From Prevotella lacticifex (GTDB lineage: Bacteria > Bacteroidota > Bacteroidia > Bacteroidales > Bacteroidaceae), in contig NZ_BPTV01000001.1 in assembly GCF_019973375.1 (NCBI RefSeq), positions 2,373,104-2,437,103 on the forward strand: DNA of 64,000 nucleotides. Direction: 5' to 3'. Below, one piece after another: positions 1 through 9,757 of this stretch. Position numbers and translations under genes: made by a program. Below the pieces are notes generated by a model. The model saw nothing but the letters and a program-made list of their open reading frames with translations. It had not been told where the DNA came from and made no database searches. The first letter of the stretch is position 1. Each line of letters starts with the position of its first letter.

Positions 1-221
1 TGCTGTCGGTATCGTTGGAGGGAACCGTCGGATAAGCGTTCCGCACGAAAGGGCTTTCTCTAAAAGAGGAACCGAGACAGGGTTTCGGCCCGGACAAATC
101 GTCTGAGGCTTACACTGCAAGGTGCCGTTTGACGACGGAAGGACAATCCGGAAGGACACTGTTTGAACGCCGTTTCACGGATATATTCTTAAAGTCGGAA
201 TCAAATCACAAGACAAAAGAT
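1..221. other. left edge, no supported gene
   Basis: No reading frame here looks like a known protein. An open frame entering from the left edge on the plus strand (to about position 104) codes for an Arg/Gly-rich stretch I do not recognise. sufB, often the neighbour of sufC, is not visible and may lie to the left. Confidence 0.4.
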
Positions 222-575
222 ATGGAATACCGGACGAAAATTATCAAATTATGTTTTGTAATCGCAGGATTGACAGCATCGAGCGTCAACGCCTGCGGTT
301 GGGAGCCACAGCCTTGGAGGAAATATCTCATTAAGACGGAAGTCGAAAAGGACACCATCCCGCATCATTCCATCATGAGAATATTCCCCGACAGAGAACC
401 CAAAATCGACAAACGGCATTTCCAGTGCGGTCCGTACTACGTCTACCAGCCGGGTATCTTCGATGCTGAGGACGAGCAACGCGAACGCATGAAGGTCATG
501 AGAGGAGAGTACTCAACCGCGGATTTCATCTCCGACTTGATTACCGATGTTATAGATATTTTTACAACTAAATAA
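222..575 (+). CDS. small secreted protein, function unknown
   Basis: A 117-residue protein I do not recognise. The frame is open upstream to 129, but the ATG at 222 is preferred because it begins a good signal peptide: charged MEYRTK, then a hydrophobic run IIKLCFVIAGLTASSVNA with an A-C junction. The purine-rich leader AGACAAAAGAT before it resembles the leader before sufC. The mature part is charged and carries a CGPYYVYQPG segment and two Cys. It ends 16 bases before sufC, so it may be co-transcribed with the suf genes, but nothing in it suggests an iron-sulfur role. Export to the periplasm or outer membrane is inferred from the signal alone. Confidence 0.6.
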   Translation: MEYRTKIIKLCFVIAGLTASSVNACGWEPQPWRKYLIKTEVEKDTIPHHSIMRIFPDREPKIDKRHFQCGPYYVYQPGIFDAEDEQRERMKVMRGEYSTADFISDLITDVIDIFTTK

Positions 576-591
576 CTTCAAAAGAAAAGAT

Positions 592-1356
<765 letters not shown>

Positions 1357-1587
1357 TCGACAACTGACAAGTCATTGATTACGAGCCACAGCGTCATTGG
1401 TTACAAGCCGTAAAACTATTATCCAAGGGCCGCAAAGCTATCGTTTACGATCACCAAAGATATTGTTTACAGGCCACAGAATCAATGACAAAGCTTTCCA
1501 CAATTCACGGCGGGTAACATGTCGGTCACGACAAACTTCCCGTTATATCTAAACTTGTTATGCCCAAGAGGCGTAGAAGAAAAGAAT
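1357..1587. repeat. spacer with imperfect short repeats
   Basis: The 231-bp gap between sufC and sufD holds degenerate copies of a unit like CATTGATTACGAGCCACAG (near 1375, 1395, 1450 and 1470). No terminator hairpin is clear, so sufC and sufD may still be co-transcribed. A similar low-complexity spacer with repeated TGACAGTCA and CATTACAA words lies before glf (11386-11567). Confidence 0.45.
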
Positions 1588-2934
1588 ATGATGAACAGTG
1601 AACAACAATATATAACCCTATACAACGACAACGCGGAGCTCATCAAGAGCCACTCGGCTGACGTGCTGAACGCCGTTCGCGACGAGGCCTTTGAGAATTT
1701 CCGGCGGATGGGATTCCCAAGTAAGAAAGTCGAGCGCTATAAGTACACCGATATGGCCGCTCTCTTTGCCCCCGACTATGGTCTCAACCTCAACCGGTTG
1801 GACATTCCTGTCGACCCCTACGAGGCTTTCCGCTGCGATGTTCCCAATCTCAGCACATCGCTCTACTTCGTTGTCAACGACCAGTTCTACACTAAGGCTC
1901 TGCCGAAGGTCACTCCCGGCGACGGAATCATCGTCGACTCGTTAGCCCATGCGGCTGTCGAACATCACGACATCGTAGCGAAATACTATGCCAAAGCCGC
2001 AAAGATGAAGGACGATGCCATCACGGCCCTTAACACAATGCTGGCTCAGGACGGTCTCTTCGTCTACGTTCCCAAGAACACCCGCTGCGACCGTACCATT
2101 CAGGTGATAAACATTCTCCGCTCTGATGTCGACATGATGGTCAACCGCCGCGTGCTGATAGTCCTTGAGGAGGGTGCCGAGGCAAAATTCCTCTTCTGCG
2201 ACCACAGTGCCGACGACCGCAACTTCCTCGCTACTCAGGTCATCGAGGCCTTCGTTGGCGACAACGCTAACCTCGAGCTCAACTGCCTTGAGGAGACCCA
2301 TTACAAGAATGTGAGGGTATCGAACGTATATATCGACCAGCAGCGCGACAGCCGTGTCAACCACAATGTCATCACCCTGCACAACGGAACAACGCGCAAT
2401 CAGCTCGACCTCGTGTTCAAAGGCGAGGGTGCCGAGTGCTCATGCAACGGCTGTGTTATCGCCGACAAGCAGCAGCACGTCGACAACAACACCCTCATCG
2501 ACCATCAGGTGGGCCACTGCACGAGCAATGAGCTCTACAAGTATGTCCTTAACGATGCTTCTGTCGGTGCCTTCGCCGGAAAGATTCTCGTCCGCCACGG
2601 TGCCGAGAAGACGCTGTCGCAAGAGACCAATCAGAATCTCTGCGCCACCAAGCAAGCCAGGATGTTCACTCAGCCGATGTTGGAGATTTACGCCGACGAT
2701 GTACAGTGCAACCACGGCTCCACCGTCGGACAGCTCAACGATGCTGCCCTCTTCTACATGCAGCAGCGCGGCGTAAGTGCCGAGGAAGCAAAACTGCTCC
2801 TTGAGTTTGCCTTTGTCAATGAGGTTATCGACAAGATGGAACTCGAGCCTCTCAGGGACCGGTTGCACCATCTTGTAGAGATGCGTTTCCGCGGAAAGCT
2901 GAACAAATGCGAGGGATGCAAGCTCTGCAAGTAG
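1588..2934 (+). CDS. sufD: SufD, Fe-S cluster assembly scaffold subunit
   Basis: A 448-residue SufB/SufD-family protein, partner of SufC in the SufBC2D scaffold. The C-terminal half has the beta-helix core with family-typical stretches such as ETHYKNVRVSNVYIDQQ and DDVQCNHGSTVGQLNDAALFYM. The ATG at 1588 is chosen over the upstream ATG at 1519: it has a purine-rich leader (GAAGAAAAGAAT), and the extra 23 residues (SVTTNFPLYL...) look non-native. The tail NKCEGCKLCK has three Cys close together, which I do not expect in SufD and which could bind metal; that is inference. sufS begins 30 bases downstream. Confidence 0.93.
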   Translation: MMNSEQQYITLYNDNAELIKSHSADVLNAVRDEAFENFRRMGFPSKKVERYKYTDMAALFAPDYGLNLNRLDIPVDPYEAFRCDVPNLSTSLYFVVNDQFYTKALPKVTPGDGIIVDSLAHAAVEHHDIVAKYYAKAAKMKDDAITALNTMLAQDGLFVYVPKNTRCDRTIQVINILRSDVDMMVNRRVLIVLEEGAEAKFLFCDHSADDRNFLATQVIEAFVGDNANLELNCLEETHYKNVRVSNVYIDQQRDSRVNHNVITLHNGTTRNQLDLVFKGEGAECSCNGCVIADKQQHVDNNTLIDHQVGHCTSNELYKYVLNDASVGAFAGKILVRHGAEKTLSQETNQNLCATKQARMFTQPMLEIYADDVQCNHGSTVGQLNDAALFYMQQRGVSAEEAKLLLEFAFVNEVIDKMELEPLRDRLHHLVEMRFRGKLNKCEGCKLCK

Positions 2935-2963
2935 CAAGACCACATTAAGGACAGCCCATAATA

Positions 2964-4349
2964 ATGAAAGGAGGACCATCAGTCCACATAACTGACAATA
3001 AACAATATCAGGAAATGAAGGAGAACAACAACATAAATGATAACGGCATGGGGGGTGCGGCATCGTCGGGAGCCCTCAATAACGGTCAGGAGGCCTACGA
3101 TGTAGCGAGCATCCGCGCCGACTTCCCCATCCTCACCCACACCGTCTACGACAAGCCGTTAGTCTATCTCGACAATGCCGCCACAACGCAGAAGCCTCTG
3201 TGCGTGCTCGACGCCATGCGCAACGAATATCTCAACGCCAACGCCAATGTCCATCGCGGTGTCCACTGGCTCAGTCAGCAGGCCACCGACCTCCATGAGG
3301 CTGCCCGCGAGACGGTGCGCAAGTTCATCAATGCCAAGAGCACCAGCGAGATAGTCTTCACCCGCGGCACTACTGAAGGCCTCAATCTTGTGGCCTCAAC
3401 TTTCAGCGACGAGTTCATGAAGACCGGCGACGAAGTGATTGTATCGACGATGGAGCACCACTCCAATATTGTTCCATGGCAGTTGCAGGCACGGAAGAAA
3501 GGCATCGTACTGAAAGTCATACCTATGACCGACGACGGAAAGCTCTGTCTCGACGAATACGAGAAGCTCTTCACCGACAAGACGAAAATTGTCAGCTGCA
3601 CCCATGTGAGCAATGTTCTCGGAACCATCAATCCCGTTAAGGACATCATCCGCATCGCCCATGAGCATGGGGTTCCGGTGATGATCGACGGTGCCCAGAG
3701 CGTTCCCCACTTCCCCGTCGATGTCCAGGACCTCGATTGCGACTTCCTCGCTTTCTCCGGTCATAAGATGTACGGCCCCACAGGAGTCGGCATCCTCTAT
3801 GGCAAGGAGGAATGGCTCGACCGTCTCCCGCCCTATCAAGGTGGTGGCGAGATGATTGAGCATGTAAGCTTCGACAAGACAACTTTCGAGAAACCGCCTT
3901 TGAAGTTTGAGGCCGGCACACCCGATTATATTGCCACCCACGGTCTGGCTACAGCCATCGACTACGTCAGCAGCATTGGCATGGCGAAGATTTTTGCCCA
4001 CGAGCAGAATCTAACCCGCTACGCCTTGCAGCAGTTGCGTACCATCGACGGCATAAAAATCTATGGTCACGGCCCCGTTGCCGATGCCACGTCAGCCATC
4101 GACGCCGCCACGGCAGGATGCGGTGAGGCTGTCATCTCGTTCAATGTCGGCAATATCCATCATGCCGACCTCGGCACACTCCTCGACCGTCTCGGCATTG
4201 CCGTCCGCACGGGTCACCACTGTGCGCAGCCGCTCATGGACCGCCTCGGCGTGCTCGGCACCGTGCGTGCTTCCTTTGCCATGTATAATACAAAGGAAGA
4301 AATCGATGCCCTCGTCGAAGGCATCCGCCGGGTAGCCAAGATGTTTTAG
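2964..4349 (+). CDS. sufS: SufS, cysteine desulfurase
   Basis: A 461-residue PLP-dependent class V aminotransferase-fold enzyme that takes sulfur from L-cysteine and supplies it to the Suf scaffold. Visible motifs are NAATTQKP (about 71-78), the PLP lysine in SGHKMYGP (Lys268), and the catalytic cysteine in RTGHHCAQPL (Cys420). The RTGHHCAQP loop marks the SufS type rather than IscS. About 45 residues of low-complexity Asn/Gly-rich sequence precede the conserved YDVASIRADFPIL. The true start could be the ATG at 3015, which has AGGA directly before it. It is last in sufCDS and is followed by a terminator. Confidence 0.94.
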   Translation: MKGGPSVHITDNKQYQEMKENNNINDNGMGGAASSGALNNGQEAYDVASIRADFPILTHTVYDKPLVYLDNAATTQKPLCVLDAMRNEYLNANANVHRGVHWLSQQATDLHEAARETVRKFINAKSTSEIVFTRGTTEGLNLVASTFSDEFMKTGDEVIVSTMEHHSNIVPWQLQARKKGIVLKVIPMTDDGKLCLDEYEKLFTDKTKIVSCTHVSNVLGTINPVKDIIRIAHEHGVPVMIDGAQSVPHFPVDVQDLDCDFLAFSGHKMYGPTGVGILYGKEEWLDRLPPYQGGGEMIEHVSFDKTTFEKPPLKFEAGTPDYIATHGLATAIDYVSSIGMAKIFAHEQNLTRYALQQLRTIDGIKIYGHGPVADATSAIDAATAGCGEAVISFNVGNIHHADLGTLLDRLGIAVRTGHHCAQPLMDRLGVLGTVRASFAMYNTKEEIDALVEGIRRVAKMF

Positions 4350-4427
4350 TCGTCGCCGGTGCCTCATCGCAGCCATCGCCGATGACTACGATGCACTGGT
4401 GCAATCGATAATCAACTCCAAGCGAGA

Positions 4428-4460
4428 GGGCATGTTCCAATATCCGGGACATGCCTTTTT
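4428..4460 (+). terminator. rho-independent terminator after sufS
   Basis: A hairpin formed by GGGCATGTTCC and GGGACATGCC around a short AT loop, followed by TTTTT, 79 bases after the sufS stop. This is a classic intrinsic terminator shape. Confidence 0.75.
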
Positions 4461-4538
4461 GCGTTTACGCGGCCTTTATGGTCGTTCGTCCGGTCACAAG
4501 ACCGAATCTATTCATTAAAGAAACCTCCATTTGAGACA

Positions 4539-5957
4539 CTATACACCAAGCATAGCAACTAGCTCTTCTATATATTTAAGCATGGTTGCCGTACCCCATT
4601 TACCACCATCTTTGGTTCTCACCTTCTTGTATTTTGAAAGGTATCTGAATATAGCCTTGTAAGAATATTTCTTGCTTAGCCCCAGCTTGACAAACTCATT
4701 TTTAACCCTTGTCGTTATGACGACGGAGAGAAAATTAATCAGTTCGGTGGCATATACGCTGTAGTCGGAATGCACGTTTACCGTGTCACGGTCAACGATA
4801 TTCTTGTATAGCCAGAACAGAGTCTCCACAGACCATCGCTGGGAATAGGCTAAATAGACGGTTAATGGGTCAAGGTCAGCTTTTGACTTGAAGACAATCA
4901 GACCGAATAAACCTTTCCTCTCGACATAGCTTTCTGCCTTGAAGTTATCTTTCTTGTTGGCATTCTGCACATATCCAATCTCCTGTTCGGAGGCTGCCTT
5001 CGGGTCGCGGAAAGAGTAGAGGAACTTGCCGTTTGACATTTTTTGCTTTTTGTATAGAATCGTTCCGTCCTTATAGTCTTTCAATGGCATTGTCGGCTCA
5101 TCCATCTTGTAATTCTTTATGAACGCCGAATTCTGCTTCAACGGTATCAGGTATGCCAGTCCTTCCATCTTGTCGACTTTCTCAAAAAGCTTGTCGTTGT
5201 AGAAACCCTTGTCGAATACCATCAGACCATTCTTAATCTCATACTCCGCTACAAAGTCGTCTATCGCCGTCTGATCCAGCATGTTGCCTGCGTAAGGCTT
5301 TGCCGCTATGGGCTCACGCGTCAATGGGTTGAAAGCATACAGCAAGCTGATATCTTTGGAGCCTTTCTTCGCTCCCTTGCGCGAGAACTCCGACAGACTC
5401 CCCGTCTTGGCATTGTAGTCCTTGAGCATGCCATCGATAACCATGTCACCGCCGGTAAAGGTGTTCACCCTATTGCGCATGAACTCACAGATAAGGGAGT
5501 ACGCCTTGCCTATCTTCACAAGAAACCCGGACACTGCCGTCTCAGACAAATGCACTCCCGGATACATCTCTGATGCAAATGAGCAGAGGTACTGTATCTG
5601 CAAGTCACGGTTCATGATGCCTCCATATGAAGCACGGAGCAAGGCAATGACATAGAGGCGCTTTGCATCGTCGAGATTCCAAACCTTGGCGAGTTCTTGA
5701 AGAAGTCCACTGCCGTACTTGTCACAGAGAGCCACCTCTCCATAATCTTTAATATCCACTTGATTTTTCTTGCGCATATATGAGCCCTCGACAAACTTGC
5801 CGTTTACAATTTCTCCTACCGTTCCTTGGTCTACGGGGATAGGCTTCCCGTTAATTCTTTTGCTCGTCCTTTTTATGACGACAAAACGACTGCCTCTCTG
5901 TCGGACTATCGTACTTTTGGGGCGGGCGACTGACTTTATCTCTTCTGGAATAGCCAT
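4539..5957 (-). CDS. IS4-type DDE transposase
   Basis: A 472-residue transposase. The catalytic carboxylates are recognisable: Asp in MVIDGMLKD, Asp in LMVFDKGFYND, and Glu in a YREK box, YSQRWSVETLFWLYK (Y-x2-R-x3-E-x6-K), the hallmark of the IS4 superfamily. The frame is complete with no disruption. The stop lies inside the left inverted repeat, and the ATG sits about 40 bases downstream (on the minus strand) of a promoter-like sequence. Together with perfect ends and a target duplication, this suggests a recently active copy. The exact IS family (IS4 or IS1634) is not certain. Confidence 0.92.
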   Translation of the reverse strand: MAIPEEIKSVARPKSTIVRQRGSRFVVIKRTSKRINGKPIPVDQGTVGEIVNGKFVEGSYMRKKNQVDIKDYGEVALCDKYGSGLLQELAKVWNLDDAKRLYVIALLRASYGGIMNRDLQIQYLCSFASEMYPGVHLSETAVSGFLVKIGKAYSLICEFMRNRVNTFTGGDMVIDGMLKDYNAKTGSLSEFSRKGAKKGSKDISLLYAFNPLTREPIAAKPYAGNMLDQTAIDDFVAEYEIKNGLMVFDKGFYNDKLFEKVDKMEGLAYLIPLKQNSAFIKNYKMDEPTMPLKDYKDGTILYKKQKMSNGKFLYSFRDPKAASEQEIGYVQNANKKDNFKAESYVERKGLFGLIVFKSKADLDPLTVYLAYSQRWSVETLFWLYKNIVDRDTVNVHSDYSVYATELINFLSVVITTRVKNEFVKLGLSKKYSYKAIFRYLSKYKKVRTKDGGKWGTATMLKYIEELVAMLGV

Positions 5958-5994
5958 AAATATGTATAGTATCTATATAATTAAAAGAACTATA

Positions 5995-6026
5995 CAAAGG
6001 TACAAATAAATGGCCATATCTGCAAG
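5995..6026 (-). promoter_or_regulatory. promoter of the IS4-type transposase
   Basis: On the minus strand CTTG (6023-6026), 20 bases, then TACCTTTG (5995-6002), close to the Bacteroidetes consensus TTTG-N19-TAnnTTTG. It lies just upstream of the transposase start. Confidence 0.6.
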
Positions 6027-6176
6027 AAATTACCAATAATATTGGCAAAAATAATTATGCAGAGACTAAAACAAGGGGAAGTTTAAACGGGCTTTCTACG
6101 AAAGAAAGCCCTTGCTAAGCCAGAAACGGCAAAGCAAGGGCCAAATTGTATAGTGTCTCAAATGGAGGTTTCTTTA

Positions 6177-6720
6177 ATTCATTTTGGAGACAGCCTCTAA
6201 CCCAGGTTATCCGCACCACCGCGAATATATAATAATGTGGCCATTCGCTTGCCAAAAGGCAGATAAAGATATTCGGTCTGGCGACCGACCGGACGGCCAC
6301 AAAGACCGCCCCGCAAAGGGATCATTAACGCACGTCCGTTGCCCAATAAATCTGCGCAACCTGCGGGACAAAAGGCCTCTCTCGCTGATATTCTAATGAA
6401 TCTGCGTGAGATTATCCCACCTTTGTTCAATGACTCGCCATTTAGGTTGAATGTTATTTCGGGTGCAAAGGTACAACATATTTTTCCCGATTCCAAATTT
6501 TCATAGGGTAGAAAGGGGTATAGTTCGAGGGGTAGAAAGGGGTATAGGACAGAGAAAATAGTTTTTTTTGCGTATTAAATGAGACTCTCGCGAGCGATGG
6601 ACGGAATTGAATCAGTGTTACGACAAGATTAACCTCCGGCTACGACAGCCAAGGCAAGCGCAAGGCCATATTTTACATTAGTTTTAAAGCAACATTGAAC
6701 ACGGAGTAAAATAATTTTTT
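6177..6720. repeat. dispersed repeat blocks A and B
   Basis: No gene is supported. Block A (about 6270-6350: ATTCGGTCTGGCGACCGACC, then a GGATCATTAACGCAC segment) recurs inverted at about 57675-57750. Block B (about 6464-6545: GCAAAGGTACAACATAT, CCCGATTCCAAATTTTCA, then GGGTAGAAAGG units) recurs in direct orientation at about 58120-58205. Between them are words such as AATCTGCGTGAG, also echoed near 58060. Block B contains a promoter-like sequence. The short reading frames here are not conserved in a protein-like way. Confidence 0.75.
6466..6497 (-). promoter_or_regulatory. promoter-like site inside repeat block B
   Basis: On the minus strand TTTG (6494-6497), 20 bases, TACCTTTG (6466-6473). 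This matches the Bacteroidetes promoter consensus. It points left, toward block A and the IS4-type element, with no obvious gene to serve. Confidence 0.5.
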
Positions 6721-6721
6721 G

Positions 6722-6729
6722 TACCTTTG
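6722..6729 (+). promoter_or_regulatory. -7 element upstream of the GH3 gene
   Basis: TACCTTTG followed by C, the Bacteroidetes -7 box, 63 bases before the chosen ATG of the beta-glucosidase. No good TTTG is seen at the ideal upstream distance, so only the -7 box is called. It argues against translation starting at the TTG inside it (6727). Confidence 0.55.
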
Positions 6730-6792
6730 CAAAATAAAGTGAGACGCGAAGTCCACAGCAACCCAACTTATTATCAACATTACTTTACCAGA

Positions 6793-9063
6793 ATGATTAA
6801 AAAACTATTTTTTACCCTTGCCCTATTGACGATGACGGTATCATTGTCGGCCCAGAAGACCGATATGAACCAGTTCATCGACAACCTTATGTCACGAATG
6901 ACCCTCGACGAAAAAATAGGACAGCTCACCCTCCTTCCCGGTGGCGACGTCACCACCGGACAGCTCATGAACTCCCCTCTCGCAGAACGGGCCCAGCAGG
7001 GTCGTCTCGGAGCCGTCCTCAACTTCAAGGGAGCCGACAAGATCAAGGCCTTACAGCAGATTGCCGTCAAGAAGAGCCGTCTTGGCATTCCTCTCCTCAT
7101 CGGCCTTGATGTCATCCACGGCTACGAGACCGTCCTCCCCATACCCCTTGCTCAGGCTTGCTCGTGGGACACCGCCGCCGTGGAGGCCGGTGCCGCCTTA
7201 GCTGCCCGTGAGGCCTCTGCCGACGGTATCAACTGGGTTTATAGTCCAATGGTCGATGTTGCCCACGAGCCCCGCTGGGGACGTATCGCCGAAGGCTACG
7301 GCGAGGACCCTTTCCTCTCCGGGCTGATGGGTGCTGCCGCCGTCCGCGGCTATCAGGGTCGCCACAACGAATATGGCAAGGACCACGTCATGGCCTGTCT
7401 GAAGCACTATGCCCTGTACAGTGCCACCGAGGCCGGCAAGGACTACAGCTGTGTTGACATGAGCCGACTGCGCATGTACAACCAGTATTTTCCCTCATAT
7501 AAAACCGTGGTCGAAGCCGGCGTGGGCAGTGTGATGTCGTCGTTCAACATCGTCGACGGCATTCCCGCCACAGCCAATAAATGGCTTATGACCGACGTTC
7601 TGCGCAACCAGTGGCATTTCGATGGATTCACCGTCACCGATTATGCATCTATCAACGAGATGACCCCGTTGGGCTACAGCAAGGGTGCCACCTCCGCCGT
7701 CCGTGCCCTGAAGGCCGGTACCGATATGGATATGTGCGCCCTGGCCTTCGACCGCTACATCAAGAGTGCCCTCGACGATGGGTCCCTGACGATGGCCGAT
7801 GTCGACAAGGCCGTTCGACGCGTCCTCGAGGCCAAATATAAACTTGGGCTCTTCGACGACCCCTATCACTATTGCAACCCCAAGCAGACAGAAAAGAGCA
7901 TCTACACCCCGACAAACAGAAAGCTCGCACGCGACATTGCCGCTGAGACCTTTGTCCTCCTGAAGAACGACAACAACGTCCTGCCGCTGAAAAAACAAGG
8001 CACCATCGCCCTCATCGGCCCTCTCGCCGACGACCGCAGCAACCTCGTAGGCTGCTGGTCGACAGGCGATAAGCCCGCTAAATACACTACCATCAAGGAG
8101 GCCATGCAGAAATACCTCGGCAGCAGTGCCAAGGTCGTCTACGCCCAGGGCTGCAATATCTATTCCGACTCCCTCCGCCAGCGTGCCGTCGAGTTCGGCC
8201 GTCCACTCCCATGGGGCGACACCGCGAAGATGCTCCGTGAGGCCGTCGACGCCGCCAAGGGTGCCGATGTCGTCGTGGCCTGTCTCGGTGAGATGGCCGA
8301 GATGTCGGGCGAGAGTTCCACCCGCACTGACCTCACCCTCCCCGACGTGCAGAAGAACCTCCTCAAAGCCCTCCTCAATACCGGCAAACCCGTGGTACTG
8401 CTCAACTTCGCCGGTCGTCCGACAGTGCTCACATGGGAGAGCAGCCACGTTCCTGCCATCATGAACGTATGGTTTGCGGGCAGCGAGACCGGCGATGCAC
8501 TCTGCGACGTGCTCTTCGGCGATAAGGTCCCGACGGGAAAACTCGTCAATACCATGCCGCGATCCATGGGCCAGCTACCGATATTCTACAATCATATCAG
8601 TTCCAGTCGGCCCGTCGCCGACGGCAACAAGGTATTCCGGAAATACCAGAGCAACTACATTGACGAGACCACCGGTCCTCTTTACCCCTTCGGCTACGGA
8701 CTGAGCTACACTACCTATAAATACGGCGATGTGGTCCTGTCGGCACCGTCGATGACCAAGGACGGCAAGATAACGGCCTCCGTTACCGTCACGAACACCG
8801 GCGACCGCGACGGCGACGAGATTGTGGAGATGTACATCCACGACCGCTTCTCGTCTATCGTCCGCCCTGTCAAGGAGTTAAAAGGCTTCCGCCGCATCCA
8901 TCTCGCCAAGGGTGCTACCGCCACGGTGACCTTCGACATCGACGCCACGACACTGAGCTATCTCGACGCCGAGGGCCGTCCGTTCCTCGAGCCCGGCGAC
9001 TTCGAGATAATGATCGGTCCCAACAGCCGCGACGTGAAGAAAGCCGTACTGAACGTAAAATAA
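6793..9063 (+). CDS. bglX: periplasmic beta-glucosidase, GH3 (BglX-like)
   Basis: A 756-residue glycoside hydrolase family 3 enzyme that removes terminal beta-linked glucose from oligosaccharides. The order is signal peptide (MIKKLFFTLALLTMTVSLSA), GH3 N-terminal barrel, GH3 C-terminal domain, then a fibronectin III-like end (EIVEMYIHDRFSSIVRPVKE). The nucleophile is Asp283 in GFTVTDYAS. Length fits BglX (about 760). The start at 6793 is preferred over an upstream TTG at 6727 because it begins the signal peptide, and the TTG lies in a promoter box. rnhB follows after 9 bases. Substrate preference (beta-1,4 or beta-1,3 glucose, or xylose) cannot be read from sequence alone. Confidence 0.93.
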   Translation: MIKKLFFTLALLTMTVSLSAQKTDMNQFIDNLMSRMTLDEKIGQLTLLPGGDVTTGQLMNSPLAERAQQGRLGAVLNFKGADKIKALQQIAVKKSRLGIPLLIGLDVIHGYETVLPIPLAQACSWDTAAVEAGAALAAREASADGINWVYSPMVDVAHEPRWGRIAEGYGEDPFLSGLMGAAAVRGYQGRHNEYGKDHVMACLKHYALYSATEAGKDYSCVDMSRLRMYNQYFPSYKTVVEAGVGSVMSSFNIVDGIPATANKWLMTDVLRNQWHFDGFTVTDYASINEMTPLGYSKGATSAVRALKAGTDMDMCALAFDRYIKSALDDGSLTMADVDKAVRRVLEAKYKLGLFDDPYHYCNPKQTEKSIYTPTNRKLARDIAAETFVLLKNDNNVLPLKKQGTIALIGPLADDRSNLVGCWSTGDKPAKYTTIKEAMQKYLGSSAKVVYAQGCNIYSDSLRQRAVEFGRPLPWGDTAKMLREAVDAAKGADVVVACLGEMAEMSGESSTRTDLTLPDVQKNLLKALLNTGKPVVLLNFAGRPTVLTWESSHVPAIMNVWFAGSETGDALCDVLFGDKVPTGKLVNTMPRSMGQLPIFYNHISSSRPVADGNKVFRKYQSNYIDETTGPLYPFGYGLSYTTYKYGDVVLSAPSMTKDGKITASVTVTNTGDRDGDEIVEMYIHDRFSSIVRPVKELKGFRRIHLAKGATATVTFDIDATTLSYLDAEGRPFLEPGDFEIMIGPNSRDVKKAVLNVK

Positions 9064-9072
9064 GCAAAAAGA

Positions 9073-9687
9073 ATGCTCTCAAGCCACTATTATAACGACT
9101 ACGCCATCGAGGCCGGCTGCGACGAGGCCGGCCGGGGCTGCCTTGCCGGCAGCGTCTTTGCCGCCGCCGTCATCTTCCCCGCCGACTACCACAACGCCGA
9201 TCTCAACGACTCCAAGCAGCTGTCGGCAAGGCGGCGCTACGCCCTCCGCGAGGTCATCGAGCGCGATGCCACCGCATGGGCCGTGGGCATCGTCACCCCC
9301 GAGGAGATAGACCACATAAACATCCTCAACGCCTCCATCCTCGCCATGCACAGGGCCCTCGACAAGCTCGCCGTGCGACCGCAGGCCGTCATCGTCGACG
9401 GAAACAGGTTCAAACCCTACGGCACCCTGCCCTACACCACCATCGTCAAAGGCGACGGCAAATATCTGTCCATCGCCGCCGCGTCGATACTCGCCAAGAC
9501 TTTCCGCGACGACTATATGGACGAACTCGACCAGAAGTATCCGCAGTACGACTGGAAGTCGAACAAGGGCTACCCCACACGCAAGCACCGCGAGGCCATA
9601 AGCCGCTACGGCACAACGCCTTACCACCGTATGAGCTTCAACCTCCTCGGGGGCACCGGCGAGCTCAATCTCGACTTCAAGGAATAG
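9073..9687 (+). CDS. rnhB: ribonuclease HII
   Basis: A 204-residue RNase HII that nicks RNA-DNA hybrids and removes single ribonucleotides from DNA. The active-site motif GCDEAGRG (Asp17, Glu18) is present. Further on are VDGNRFKPYG and AAASILAKTFRDDYM, both typical of type II enzymes. Length is normal (about 200). It starts 9 bases after the GH3 gene and probably shares its transcript. Base composition is higher in GC than the window average. Identification is firm. Confidence 0.96.
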   Translation: MLSSHYYNDYAIEAGCDEAGRGCLAGSVFAAAVIFPADYHNADLNDSKQLSARRRYALREVIERDATAWAVGIVTPEEIDHINILNASILAMHRALDKLAVRPQAVIVDGNRFKPYGTLPYTTIVKGDGKYLSIAAASILAKTFRDDYMDELDQKYPQYDWKSNKGYPTRKHREAISRYGTTPYHRMSFNLLGGTGELNLDFKE

Positions 9688-9757
9688 TGGCCGAGAGCCT
9701 GGCGCAACGACATCGGCGGGGAGGCAGGACTGCTGAAAATACTTAACAATAACGACT

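Larger units (their letters stand above)
4516..6176 (-). mobile_element. IS4-superfamily insertion sequence, intact
   Basis: A 1661-bp element. Its ends are perfect inverted repeats of at least 29 bp: inward from the left TAAAGAAACCTCCATTTGAG and on to 4544, with the exact reverse complement at 6148-6176. It is flanked by a 6-bp direct repeat ATTCAT (4510-4515 and 6177-6182), read as the target duplication. A 6-bp duplication fits the IS1634 branch of the IS4 superfamily better than classical IS4 (9-12 bp). One transposase gene fills most of it. A hairpin with a 9-bp stem lies inside the right end at 6089-6111. The element landed in a repeat that ends GACCGAATCT. Confidence 0.9.

Noticed and set aside
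6727-6729. TTG start of the GH3 gene
   Set aside because: It is part of a TACCTTTG promoter box, and a signal peptide begins at 6793.
7495-8448. 317-codon open frame on the minus strand
   Set aside because: It is antisense to the GH3 gene and reads as Glu/Val/Gly-rich shadow of the GC-rich third positions; no protein features.
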